Source: Solobacterium sp. (GTDB lineage: Bacteria; Bacillota_I; Bacilli_A; Erysipelotrichales; Erysipelotrichaceae). From it: a DNA stretch of 64,000 nucleotides. Shown piece after piece: positions 1 to 9,297 of the stretch (positions within the stretch are counted from its first letter, which is position 1; each line of letters starts with the position of its first letter). The notes under the pieces were generated by a model that made no database searches, was not told the origin of the DNA, and saw only the letters and a list, made by a program, of their open reading frames with translations. The DNA is taken from assembly GCA_017469885.1 (NCBI GenBank), contig JAFUFO010000039.1, forward strand, positions 1 through 64,000, in the 5' to 3' direction. The position numbers were made by a program, and so were the translations under genes.

Positions 1-57
1 ATAGGAAAAGGCCGGTCAGGATTGCTTACCCGACAGGCCTTATTTCCTATGTTTTTT
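1..57 (+). terminator. Rho-independent terminator of a gene left of the window
   Basis: A long imperfect stem (about 1-20 paired with 29-50) is followed by a T run at 52-57. It would end a rightward transcript coming from outside the window, plausibly the last gene of the IS element whose end lies at 63-136. Confidence 0.6.
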
Positions 58-62
58 AATAA

Positions 63-136
63 ACCCTACATCCATGGACAGGGGTCACCCTACATCTGTG
101 AACAGGTTTTTTGAGCACACCCTACGTTCATGAACA
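63..136. mobile_element. One end of a probable IS21-family element (three 18-bp terminal repeats)
   Basis: Three copies of an 18-bp motif lie at 63-80, 87-104 and 119-136. Read on the minus strand, the outermost copy is TGTTCATGAACGTAGGGT and the others are close variants. The outer tip begins with TG at 136. IS21-family elements are known for multiple terminal repeats of about this size and for TG...CA tips, so the element body should lie to the left, beyond the window. No transposase is visible here, so the family assignment rests on the repeats only. The neighbouring terminator at 1-57 fits the end of its last gene. Confidence 0.6.
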
Positions 137-143
137 ATACCTC

Positions 144-180
144 AAAAAAAAGAAGTTACAGCATCTAATGCCATAACTTC
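144..180 (-). terminator. Terminator of the surface protein gene
   Basis: On the minus strand GAAGTTA pairs with TAACTTC around a loop of about 15 bases, followed by eight T. It lies about 45 bases after the stop of the 225-3617 gene. Confidence 0.75.
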
Positions 181-224
181 AATCCCCTTTCCCCTGGGTA
201 AATCAATTTAATGTATTAACTGAA

Positions 225-3200
225 TTACTCAGTCTCTTTCAGCAGGTATATGGAAGCACCGGCTGCTGTAAGACTGGCAAAGAACATGATCCAGAGATCC
301 ATTCTGGACTTATCCGCAGTCTTCGGTACACGATATGCTCTTGCCGGAGCAAGTGAAGTAACTTCTACAGGAATATTGATCTGATCCCATCCATCAGTCG
401 GAATATATGCCGGTTCAGGCTTCGAATCATCTTCTTCATCCTGAATCCGCTCAAACCTTGCGTAATACAATGCAGAGGAATCATTGAAATTGAAATATTT
501 GGTGAAATTCAGAGAGTTACTGACAAATGTTCCGTTATGCGTATACCAGCCAACGAATCGATAGCCATCGAGCGGAGAAGCATTGAGTGTTACGGAAACA
601 CCAGCCGGATCGTTGATCAGCATTTTTGTCTGATAATAATCACGGCTGTTGACTTTACCGCCGGTTTCATTCTCTACGGCACCGACAAGTTCGACCAGTT
701 TCGCTAAGAGATAGTATTCCGCTTCATGTGTACTGACTGTTTCTGCAGCAGGAGCAGATTTCAGCATCCTTGCGGCTTTCAGAACTTCTTTCTTATCAAC
801 TTCAAATTTGATTCCGCCGATTTCAAGATACAACTTGTCACTAAGATTATAAGTTCCATCATTGATCAGCCGTGCAATCTGCTCGAGTTCAATTTTATTG
901 TCATCTTCGGCGATTGTGTGGACCGGCTTAAAGATCTCGTAATACTTTTCATAGTTAAATTCATCGATCTTTAATCCTTCCGCATTCACATTATCTTCCT
1001 GCGGGGCGAATTCAAGGACATATTCCTGATCAGAACGCAAGTACAGAACCTTGTTACCTTTCAGGTCGACACCAATATGGACATATGGATCAAATCCATC
1101 TTCTCTGAGGTATCCATCCGGGTTAATCGTGCCATCCAATTTGCCGCCGACAACGCCATCAACTGTAACCTGATCTTTACCCGCTTTATATACCTTAATG
1201 ACAAATCCGCTGTCTTCCTTAGGAAGATATACCATGCGGTATCCCCATTTTTCGGCAGGCGTCAGAGGATTATTCAGATAGAAAGCACTATCGCTTGAGA
1301 ACCCTCTTACCCATGATGCATAAATGTTTACATCATGTGCGGACCAGAGATTGCCGGCTGCACGATACATATTAACGGTCCCTTGAATATCTGCAGTGCC
1401 CAAATTCCATGCAATATTCCAAAGCTGCCTTACATATTGACTATAGATCTCTTTAGCAACTTCTTTTTCGACTTCCTGCTTGTTCTCATAGTCATACTCA
1501 TACTTAATATTCACTTTGTCATAAGTAGCAGTGATGATCTGAGCAGAAAGATTATCCAACTGCCCTTTTTCTCTGATATATTTGATTGCCGCTTCCACTC
1601 CCTGCTCATTCAGAATTTTCAATGCTTCTTGAAAGTCTTTGGTTAATTCTTCAATTGCGACACTCTGAATGTTATCCATAAAGGGTTGAATTTTGTCACG
1701 CTGGCCCAGGAACACAGTCAGAAGAGCCTGAACACCGTTCTGATTAACCGCATATTCACTTTCTCTGTTTACCTCTTTCGTTACCTCGCTCATATATGCG
1801 GTCAGGAATTCCTCAAGGTTCATAGTCTTTCCTTGATACTCATATGTGTTCGCAGAGGAGAACGGCTTATATACATAACTTCCGTCATCATCCTGTACAA
1901 AAAAGCCGGTTTTATTAAGTTCATCCACTGTCATTTCCAGAAGCGCACTGTACTGATCTTTCATTAACTTCATATTGTTCTGAGCTTCTTGTGTGGATAA
2001 TGTTCTGTCATAACCATAATGCTCCAGGCCCCAGTTTCCGCTGAACAGTTTATAAAGAATGTCATAATTTGCCGCAAAATTATGAATATTGTTATATACA
2101 GTCTTCTTATCACCGGAGGACTCACGAGTGTTTTCTTTAAATCCCCAGTTAGGTGCGCCAAAGGTATAAGTATACACATCGTCCTGTGTCAGCTTAAGTC
2201 CGTCAACGTTAAATAATGATTCCGTTGTTCCATTATTCCCAAGCTCATTATCAATATATGCACTGGTTAACATTGAAAGTCCGCCGCCACGGGAAACGCC
2301 GGTTGACCAGATTTTAAGATCACCGGTAACGCCTTTCTCCTTTACATAGTTCTTTACAAAATCGAGTATTTTTTTCTGTGTTTGTTCACTCGGACCCTGT
2401 GCATCGCCTTCTGCGCCAATAACACCATTATTCGCCCATTCCATGGTGTATCCGAAGGAACGCGGGAAGATGCCGAGTACGGTATACTCTTGGCCGTTAA
2501 CATTGATCTTTTTTGTGGCACAGAGTACACCTGTAGTAAACGGGTTTCCGTCTTCTGTGTAGTCATCGTTGATCTCAATATTCTCAAAACCGATCTCGCG
2601 GAGAATCGTCTGAATATTTTTGGACTGATTTTCCGCAGCTTCAGGATTGGGCTGACCATTTTCAGTCTTTACCCTGCTGCTGTAGCCGCTGCAGTTCGCA
2701 ATGATCGCAGAAAGCGCCGCAAGATCATAATTATAATTAACGTCAGAATCCATAATAATTGAGCTTTTTTCAAAGTATTTATCACTGTAGACATATCTTA
2801 CCGGAGTGTCGGTGCCGCTCATATTTCCGGATGTCGGAATATACGCTACGCCTTCGATTCGATCTTTATCAGTGGATGCAGCCGCAGGTGCTGCGGTTGT
2901 AGAAACTTCAGCAGTTTCTGTATCTGATGCAGGAACTTCATTCGCTGCGGATGTTTCCGGTTCTGCTGCTCCTAACGTATTATTGCCTGCAGTTTTCATT
3001 GCAGTTATCTGGTTCTCGATTTCCGGTTCGGCCTGATTTAACGCTTCCGTTTCGGTCTGATTCTCAATATCAGTAACTGCTTTATCCGCATCGTTTTCCG
3101 ACGCAGTATCGTTTAACTCTGATTCAGTATCCTCAATAATTTCGTTTACCGAATCAACGGTCTTTGCGGATTCATCAGAGTTTTCCGAAACAACCTGTGT

Positions 3201-3617
3201 ATTATCCGCATTCGCAGGCTGTACTGCCGCAGCATCAGTGCCAGTATTCTGCGCACTGGAATCAGATACGGTGTTTATATCTGCAGACGCATTCCCATTA
3301 CCGGTTTCCGAAGCCGGTGCCTGAGTATCTGACGCAGAATCGGATTCCTTCGAATCAGAAAGTTTCGAGGTATCGCTGTTCTTCTCAGAAGACTTTTCCT
3401 CGTCCGCTTCGTCCAGTTCTTCCTCCGGATTTTCTGTTTCCTCCTCTGGCTGCTGAGAATCAGTTGTTCCGTCTTCAAGGATCTGCCCGGTCTTTTCCTG
3501 TTCGTCAATGCGTACAGACCGGTTGACCGGCTCTGCATAGACATTAAATACCGACAGTACAAAGCTGAGGCTGATTACCGCCGTAAAAGTCATCGTTTTT
3601 TTAATCTGTTTCATCAT
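225..3617 (-). CDS. Large cell-wall-anchored protein with lipase-like domain
   Basis: The product is a secreted surface protein of about 1130 residues; substrate unknown. It starts with a signal peptide (MMKQIKKTMTF then a hydrophobic stretch ending near VYAEP). A highly acidic Ser/Thr/Glu/Ala-rich spacer of about 220 residues follows. Next comes an alpha/beta-hydrolase or lipase-like region, with a GVSRGG elbow (GxSxG) near residue 440. The C-terminal part has an InlB/Listeria-Bacteroides-type repeat (GYRFVGWYTHNG) and a sorting signal: VPKTAD, a hydrophobic helix and a short charged tail. VPKTAD resembles sortase motifs seen in related Firmicutes. I chose ATG 3617 (3614 is an alternative) because the longer frame begins with GTG far ahead of the signal peptide. 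It stands alone with its own terminator. The lipase assignment is an inference from the elbow and fold order; the acid and His residues were not located. Confidence 0.75.
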   Translation of the reverse strand: MMKQIKKTMTFTAVISLSFVLSVFNVYAEPVNRSVRIDEQEKTGQILEDGTTDSQQPEEETENPEEELDEADEEKSSEKNSDTSKLSDSKESDSASDTQAPASETGNGNASADINTVSDSSAQNTGTDAAAVQPANADNTQVVSENSDESAKTVDSVNEIIEDTESELNDTASENDADKAVTDIENQTETEALNQAEPEIENQITAMKTAGNNTLGAAEPETSAANEVPASDTETAEVSTTAAPAAASTDKDRIEGVAYIPTSGNMSGTDTPVRYVYSDKYFEKSSIIMDSDVNYNYDLAALSAIIANCSGYSSRVKTENGQPNPEAAENQSKNIQTILREIGFENIEINDDYTEDGNPFTTGVLCATKKINVNGQEYTVLGIFPRSFGYTMEWANNGVIGAEGDAQGPSEQTQKKILDFVKNYVKEKGVTGDLKIWSTGVSRGGGLSMLTSAYIDNELGNNGTTESLFNVDGLKLTQDDVYTYTFGAPNWGFKENTRESSGDKKTVYNNIHNFAANYDILYKLFSGNWGLEHYGYDRTLSTQEAQNNMKLMKDQYSALLEMTVDELNKTGFFVQDDDGSYVYKPFSSANTYEYQGKTMNLEEFLTAYMSEVTKEVNRESEYAVNQNGVQALLTVFLGQRDKIQPFMDNIQSVAIEELTKDFQEALKILNEQGVEAAIKYIREKGQLDNLSAQIITATYDKVNIKYEYDYENKQEVEKEVAKEIYSQYVRQLWNIAWNLGTADIQGTVNMYRAAGNLWSAHDVNIYASWVRGFSSDSAFYLNNPLTPAEKWGYRMVYLPKEDSGFVIKVYKAGKDQVTVDGVVGGKLDGTINPDGYLREDGFDPYVHIGVDLKGNKVLYLRSDQEYVLEFAPQEDNVNAEGLKIDEFNYEKYYEIFKPVHTIAEDDNKIELEQIARLINDGTYNLSDKLYLEIGGIKFEVDKKEVLKAARMLKSAPAAETVSTHEAEYYLLAKLVELVGAVENETGGKVNSRDYYQTKMLINDPAGVSVTLNASPLDGYRFVGWYTHNGTFVSNSLNFTKYFNFNDSSALYYARFERIQDEEDDSKPEPAYIPTDGWDQINIPVEVTSLAPARAYRVPKTADKSRMDLWIMFFASLTAAGASIYLLKETE

Positions 3618-3707
3618 AAGCTCATTCTTCAATCTGTTTAAGCATACATAAAAAAGCACAATGCATGGCTTAAATAAAAATATAACAATTTATAAAAATA
3701 CACGCAA

Positions 3708-4613
3708 TTATAAATCATCGTCATCGTCGAGGTTTCCAGGATGAAACCTGGCATAAGAATCGAACATCTGACGATTTGCGACATGCGTATAGATTTCAGT
3801 TGTTTTAATATCAGAATGCCCCAGCATCTCCTGAATGGCACGCAGATCTGCCCCGCCCTGCAGAAGATGTGTGGCATAGCTGTGACGAAGTTTATGCGGC
3901 GTGATATGTTCCTTAAAACCAAGCTCTATGCATTTGTCCCGCAGGAGCTTTTCAACATATTCACGTGTTACCTTGCGGCCGAACCGGTTCAGAAAAAAGA
4001 GCTGTGTATTCTTTTTCATATATACCGGACGCACAAGATGATAATATCGCTCGATAACAGGAACCGAGCCTGCAGGAATCGGCACAATGCGTTCTTTATT
4101 TCCCTTACCGAGAATGCGTACAAATCCGGTCTCCAGATCCACCCGGTTTACTGTGATTGTGACGGCTTCAGAGACCCGCATGCCGCAGGAGTAGATCAGT
4201 TCGAGCAAGGCATGCTGGAATAGCTGTTCCGGGTTGGTGTCGTCGAACGAAGCCATCAGACGGTTAACCATATCCACGGTCGCAAAAACCGGCAGCCGCT
4301 TCACACCACGATGCACTTCAAGATTAAGGGACGGATCCTTCTCATCATAAAGATAGGAAAGATACTGATGAAACGACCGGATTGAAGCGGCCATCCGGGA
4401 CATGCTTGTGCCCTTCTTCTCCATGCTCTGATCAACCATGAAGTCTTCGATCAGATCACCGGTCACCTTTTTTGTATCCTTAATGCCTTCATCCTGCAGA
4501 AACTCAATGTACTGTGAAAGATCACTCTTATAGGAAGCTACTGTGCGCGGACTTTTTCCTTCATTAACGGTAATTTCCGCAATATAACGTTTCAGCGCAT
4601 CATCGAGTTTCAT
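3708..4613 (-). CDS. xerD: Tyrosine recombinase, XerD-like
   Basis: Site-specific tyrosine recombinase of 301 residues, the usual Xer length. An N-terminal SAM-like DNA-binding domain (about 1-95) is followed by the catalytic domain. All catalytic residues are visible: R146 (CGMRVSE), K170 (GKGNKER), H240 and R243 (HKLRH), H266 (LGHSDIKTT) and nucleophile Y275 (YTHV). Xer enzymes resolve chromosome dimers at dif. This copy overlaps dinB by 4 bases and is the last gene of the nusB-recN operon, so it is housekeeping rather than an integrase of a mobile element. XerC versus XerD cannot be settled from sequence alone; the C-terminal LDDDDDL tail is unusual but harmless-looking. Confidence 0.85.
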   Translation of the reverse strand: MKLDDALKRYIAEITVNEGKSPRTVASYKSDLSQYIEFLQDEGIKDTKKVTGDLIEDFMVDQSMEKKGTSMSRMAASIRSFHQYLSYLYDEKDPSLNLEVHRGVKRLPVFATVDMVNRLMASFDDTNPEQLFQHALLELIYSCGMRVSEAVTITVNRVDLETGFVRILGKGNKERIVPIPAGSVPVIERYYHLVRPVYMKKNTQLFFLNRFGRKVTREYVEKLLRDKCIELGFKEHITPHKLRHSYATHLLQGGADLRAIQEMLGHSDIKTTEIYTHVANRQMFDSYARFHPGNLDDDDDL

Positions 4614-5776
4614 GATTTGAGGGCCTCACTTGCGCGGACAAGCCGAAGTCCGCCGAGTTCTTCATTGAGTTCTTTCAGAACGGAAACCGTCTCTTCCCGA
4701 TGTGCCACCGCTTCATCAAACAGAGAAATCTGTGATGCCAGTACACTCTCACCCGCAAAATCACTTACGGAAATTCCAAGCAGACGCACCGGTGTCTCTT
4801 CCCAGTTGCTGTTGAACAGTGACAGTGCATTGACATAGATATCATCCGCTTTCCAGATCGGTTCATTCAGATGTACACTGCGGTCAATATTGGTGAAATC
4901 ATGATAGCGGATCCGGATGGAAATCAGGAATCCTGCCTTGCTGGATTTATGAAGGCGGCCGGAAAGCGTACGGGAAAGACTTCGCAGCATTCCCCGCAGC
5001 TCATCATAGTCGGTGATATCTTCCAGGAACGTCTCAGACACGCCCATGCTCTTGGCATCCCATTCTTTTACAATCTCACGGTCATCATAGCCGTTTGCCC
5101 GGCGGATCATATACTCCGTATTCTTTCCGAAGATCGGACGCAGAAGTTCGGGATCCTTACAATTGGCAAGATCTCCGATAGTATGAATTCCGCATTCTTC
5201 CATTAACGGAACGGTCTTCTGCCCTACTCCCCGCATATCTCCGATTGGAAGATTCCACAGCTTCTGCGGTACTTCCCGGATACGGAGAACGGTAATTCCG
5301 TTCGGCTTTTTCATATCGCTTGCCATTTTTGCAAGAAACAGATTCGGCGCGACACCAATCGAACATGAAAGACCGAGTTCATCGCGAACCCGGCGCTGAA
5401 TTTCCCATGCAAGATCCAGAGGTTTCGGGAAGGTCTGAATGATATCCGTCATATCCGCATAACATTCATCAATGCTCGCCTGCTCGATTATGTCCGTATA
5501 GCTTTCAATGATCTTCATGAAGTCTTCGGACATCGTCCGGTAATAGCGGAAATGCGGTTCTACGATGATCAGTTCCGGACAGAGTTTTCTGCCCATATCC
5601 ACCGGCATAGCACTGTGTACGCCGAACTTGCGGGCTTCATAACTTGCAGTACTGATAACTGAGCGGCGTGTCGTCCCGCTTACCGCAATCGGTTTGCCTT
5701 TCAGTGAAGGATCGAGCAATACCTCACACGACGCAAAAAATGCATTCAGATCAATGTGAAAGTAAACCCGGCTCAT
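4610..5776 (-). CDS. dinB: DNA polymerase IV (Y family)
   Basis: Error-prone translesion polymerase, 388 residues. Metal-binding acidic residues are D9 (HIDLNAFF) and D103/E104 (ASIDECY). The helix-hairpin-helix region and little-finger domain follow, and near residue 350 the sequence SQISLFDEA fits a beta-clamp binding motif. The start overlaps the recN stop by 4 bases (ATGA), indicating translational coupling. In this operon it sits between two recombination and repair genes, recN and xerD. Confidence 0.93.
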   Translation of the reverse strand: MSRVYFHIDLNAFFASCEVLLDPSLKGKPIAVSGTTRRSVISTASYEARKFGVHSAMPVDMGRKLCPELIIVEPHFRYYRTMSEDFMKIIESYTDIIEQASIDECYADMTDIIQTFPKPLDLAWEIQRRVRDELGLSCSIGVAPNLFLAKMASDMKKPNGITVLRIREVPQKLWNLPIGDMRGVGQKTVPLMEECGIHTIGDLANCKDPELLRPIFGKNTEYMIRRANGYDDREIVKEWDAKSMGVSETFLEDITDYDELRGMLRSLSRTLSGRLHKSSKAGFLISIRIRYHDFTNIDRSVHLNEPIWKADDIYVNALSLFNSNWEETPVRLLGISVSDFAGESVLASQISLFDEAVAHREETVSVLKELNEELGGLRLVRASEALKS

Positions 5777-7422
5777 GCGTGCTTTTGATTCCTTTCAAAC
5801 AGTTCTTTAGCGGCCGCGAGTGAGGTATCTGTCACTTCACCGCTGGCAATTACGGCAAGCTGCTCAATAATTTCCGATCCGTTCAGCTGTGCTACATGGG
5901 TATGTGTCTTTTCGTTCTGTTCCGATTTGGAAACGAAATAATGATGTTCTGCAGTTGCGGCGACCGGCGCAAGATGGGTTACCGCAAATACCTGTGTCTG
6001 TTCGGACAGTTGCCGCATCTTACGGCCGATTGCGGTCGCGACCGGGCCGGACACACCGGTATCGATTTCATCAAAAATAACGGTCTGAATGCCCTGGAGA
6101 TGCGTAAATACAACCTTCAGTCCCAGCATGAGACGCGATAGTTCGCCGCCGCTGGCGGTACGGGAAAGCGGCTTGAGATCTTCTCCCTTATTCATTGCGA
6201 TCAGGAATTCCACACGGTCAATGCCGTTTTCATTCGGATCACATGGGGTGATGCTTGTCTCAAAACGTGCTTTCTCAAGCATCAGATCCTTGAGATTATC
6301 CGCAATCGCATGATCGAGTTTCTTACATCCGTGCTTGCGGAGATCCGAGATTGCCTTTGCATGCTTCAAATACTCCGCATGGGCTGCGGTAATTTTCTTA
6401 TCAATCTGTTCAATGAACCTTTCACGGTTCGAGAAACGATCTACCTGTTCCTGAAGTTCATCACGTCGGGCAAGAATATCTGCCACAGTATGTCCGTATC
6501 TGCGCTTGAGACGCTGAATGAGATACAGGCGTTCTTCCATTGTATTGATCTCTTCTTCGGAAAGATCCATGGAATCATAGACACTGCGCAGCTGGTCAAC
6601 CGCATCTGCCCAGGCATAATACGCATCATTCATGCTTTCCCGCGCACTGCGGAAAACATCTGTATCATCCAGACTTTGTACGAGATGATTCATTTCATAC
6701 ATCTCACCGGAAAGACTGTCATCATATCCGCTGATGACCGCATTCAGCTTCTCATAGGAAGCTTTCACTGCTTTATACTGCCGTTCTTTCTCGAGAAGTT
6801 CCTCTTCTTCCCCTTCCCGCAGGGAGGCAGATTCAATCTCATTGATTTCATGCAGGAAATATTCCAGGTCTGCTTCACTGTAGGTTTCCTTCAGTGCCGT
6901 TTCCTTTTCGGCACAGAGATCCTTCCAGATATGAAAAGCAGCGGACGTTTTCTGTTTCAGTTCTTCGTCCTGCAGATATTCATCCAGAAGACGAATGTGT
7001 GTTCCGGTATTCAGAAGGTACTGGTTATCCCGCTGTCCATGGATATCGATTTCAAATTCCAGGACATCCTTTAAAAGCGCAAGTGTCACGATCCGATGAT
7101 CGATACGGACCGTGCTCTTTCCGGATGCGGATATCTCACGGGTAAAGGTCACTTCACGTTCTGTCTCAAAACCGGCATCCCGGAGAACCGCAAGCGCATG
7201 TGCATCATCGGAAAGATCAAATGTGCCCTCTACGATCGCACGGTCTTTCCCCTTGGAAATATAGGATACGCTGGCACGATCCGCACGCAGTAAAGAAACC
7301 GCGTCAATCAGGATCGATTTACCGGCACCGGTTTCACCGATGAAGGCACTGAATCCGTCCGTAAAATCAAGATTCAGCTCATCGATCAATACAAAGTTTT
7401 TAATATACAGGTGTCTTAACAT
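5773..7422 (-). CDS. recN: DNA repair protein RecN
   Basis: SMC-like ATPase used in double-strand break repair, 549 residues. The Walker A motif GETGAGKS lies at residues 29-36. A coiled-coil middle follows, then the ABC signature (ASGGELSRLMLGLK) and Walker B (VIFDEID) near the C-terminus. It starts 7 bases after dxs ends and overlaps dinB. The dxs-recN order is typical of Firmicutes; the argR and tlyA genes often found between them are absent. Confidence 0.95.
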   Translation of the reverse strand: MLRHLYIKNFVLIDELNLDFTDGFSAFIGETGAGKSILIDAVSLLRADRASVSYISKGKDRAIVEGTFDLSDDAHALAVLRDAGFETEREVTFTREISASGKSTVRIDHRIVTLALLKDVLEFEIDIHGQRDNQYLLNTGTHIRLLDEYLQDEELKQKTSAAFHIWKDLCAEKETALKETYSEADLEYFLHEINEIESASLREGEEEELLEKERQYKAVKASYEKLNAVISGYDDSLSGEMYEMNHLVQSLDDTDVFRSARESMNDAYYAWADAVDQLRSVYDSMDLSEEEINTMEERLYLIQRLKRRYGHTVADILARRDELQEQVDRFSNRERFIEQIDKKITAAHAEYLKHAKAISDLRKHGCKKLDHAIADNLKDLMLEKARFETSITPCDPNENGIDRVEFLIAMNKGEDLKPLSRTASGGELSRLMLGLKVVFTHLQGIQTVIFDEIDTGVSGPVATAIGRKMRQLSEQTQVFAVTHLAPVAATAEHHYFVSKSEQNEKTHTHVAQLNGSEIIEQLAVIASGEVTDTSLAAAKELFERNQKHA

Positions 7423-7429
7423 AATTGTT

Positions 7430-9289
7430 TCAGCCGCAGTATTTCATAATCTCTTCATACAATGACGTCAGATCACAGCCATCGTCTTTCTTTAACAGAT
7501 TTGCGGCTCCCTGCGGAATATAGTGGTCTGAGAGTCCCATCCGTTTCAGTTTCAGATTCAGATCGTTGTCATTGCAGAATTCCAGGATGGCAGACGCCAG
7601 GCCGCAAGCCTTCATGTCCGTTTCATAAACGATGACCGGAAGCTTTGATGCCGTAATCGTGCGGATCATCTCTTCATCCAGTGGTTTGAAGAACCGGCAG
7701 TTGATCAGGCGGACCGGAAGTTCATTGACACTAAGTTTGTTTCTGATTGCGTCAACGTCCGGACCATATGCCATCACTATACATTTATCGTCTGAACCGG
7801 AATATTCCACGCTCCAGTTCAACGAAATCTCCTTCGGTTCCGGAACATTCTCACAGAACACTTCACCGCGCGGATAACGCAACGCAAACGGATGATTCTG
7901 ATGCAGCGCCGTATAAATCATATCACGAGCTTCCGCAGCATCCTTTGGCTGTGCAAGGATCAGATTCGGCAGTGCACGAAGGATTCCGACATCAAAGATA
8001 CCATGATGCGTATCTCCGTCAGCGCCGACAAGACCGGCGCGGTCAATTCCGATCAGTACCGGAAGATCCATCCGGCATACATCATGATTGATCTGGTCAT
8101 ATGCCCGCTGCAGGAAAGAACTGTATACGCTGATAAACGGACGCATTCCGGAGTTTGCGAGCGAAGCCGCAAATGTCATCGCATGTTCTTCCGCAATGCC
8201 GCAGTCAAAACTTCGTTCCGGATGTGCCGCAAAGAATTTGTCCAATGCACTTCCATACATCATTGCCGGTGTAATTACTGCGATTCTTTCGTCTTCTTCT
8301 GCATATTCACTGATCGTATCCGCAATCAGGCGGGACCAGGATTTATATCCGGCAGGTGATTCATGAAGCAGACGGCCGCTGGCGGGGTCAAATGGACCAA
8401 CGCCGTGCCATTGTCCGGTAAGATCCTTTTCACAGGGAGAATATCCTCTTCCCTTCTGTGTAATTACATGAACAACAACCGGACCGTCATGTTCTTTTGC
8501 GACAGATAAAACACGGATCAGTTCCCGCAGATTATGACCGTCGACAGGTCCGAGATACTCCAGATTGAATTCTCCGAAGACACCGGAATCAATGACAGAT
8601 TCCTTGAAGGCATCCTTCATATTCTTCATTCCCCGGTACATGACTTTACCGAAGTCATTTGAAATCAGTGTATGCTTCAGAGACGATTTGAAATTGTTAT
8701 ATGATACGGCAGATCTGAGCCTTGCAAAGCCGCGTGTCAATGCACCGACATTTGTAGAGATGGACATATTGTTATCATTAAAAACAATAACCATATTCCG
8801 CTTTTCACTGCCGATATGGTTAAGTGCTTCAAGCGATTCACCGGAGCCCATCGCACCGTCACCGATCACCGGAACAACATGATAATTCTCTCCATGGAGA
8901 TCCCGCGCCACAGCCATGCCAAGTGCCGCAGAAAGCGACGTGCTGCTGTGACCTGCTTCCCAGCAGTCATAGATGCTTTCCGAACGCTTCTGAAAGCCTG
9001 AAATACCGCCATACTGACGAAGATGATCAAAATCCTTAGCCCGCCCGGTAAGAATCTTATGGGTATAACATTGATGTCCGACATCAAAAAACACCTTGTC
9101 TTCGGGCGTGTCAAACACATAGTGAAGTGCAATCGTCAGCTCCACTACACCAAGGTTGCTCGCAAGGTGCCCTCCTGTTTTGGAAATCTGATCAATCAGA
9201 AAACGCCGGATCTCAGCGGCCAGCATCGTCAGGTCACTGATGTTCTGCGTTTTTAAAAACTCCGGATTCTGAATTGCGGTGAGATCCAT
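7430..9289 (-). CDS. dxs: 1-deoxy-D-xylulose-5-phosphate synthase
   Basis: First enzyme of the MEP isoprenoid pathway; it condenses pyruvate and glyceraldehyde 3-phosphate using thiamine diphosphate. The protein has 619 residues, the normal length. The TPP-binding motif is at residues 143-157 (GDGAMGSGESLEALN) and the transketolase-type middle and C-terminal domains are complete. The ribosome binding site TAGGAGG overlaps the ispA stop codon, so the two genes are coupled. Confidence 0.95.
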   Translation of the reverse strand: MDLTAIQNPEFLKTQNISDLTMLAAEIRRFLIDQISKTGGHLASNLGVVELTIALHYVFDTPEDKVFFDVGHQCYTHKILTGRAKDFDHLRQYGGISGFQKRSESIYDCWEAGHSSTSLSAALGMAVARDLHGENYHVVPVIGDGAMGSGESLEALNHIGSEKRNMVIVFNDNNMSISTNVGALTRGFARLRSAVSYNNFKSSLKHTLISNDFGKVMYRGMKNMKDAFKESVIDSGVFGEFNLEYLGPVDGHNLRELIRVLSVAKEHDGPVVVHVITQKGRGYSPCEKDLTGQWHGVGPFDPASGRLLHESPAGYKSWSRLIADTISEYAEEDERIAVITPAMMYGSALDKFFAAHPERSFDCGIAEEHAMTFAASLANSGMRPFISVYSSFLQRAYDQINHDVCRMDLPVLIGIDRAGLVGADGDTHHGIFDVGILRALPNLILAQPKDAAEARDMIYTALHQNHPFALRYPRGEVFCENVPEPKEISLNWSVEYSGSDDKCIVMAYGPDVDAIRNKLSVNELPVRLINCRFFKPLDEEMIRTITASKLPVIVYETDMKACGLASAILEFCNDNDLNLKLKRMGLSDHYIPQGAANLLKKDDGCDLTSLYEEIMKYCG

Positions 9290-9297
9290 AACGCCTC

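Noticed and set aside
3708-4613. The tyrosine recombinase as the integrase of a genomic island
   Set aside because: It is translationally coupled to dinB in a housekeeping operon, has Xer length and motifs, and no att-like repeats or island genes surround it.
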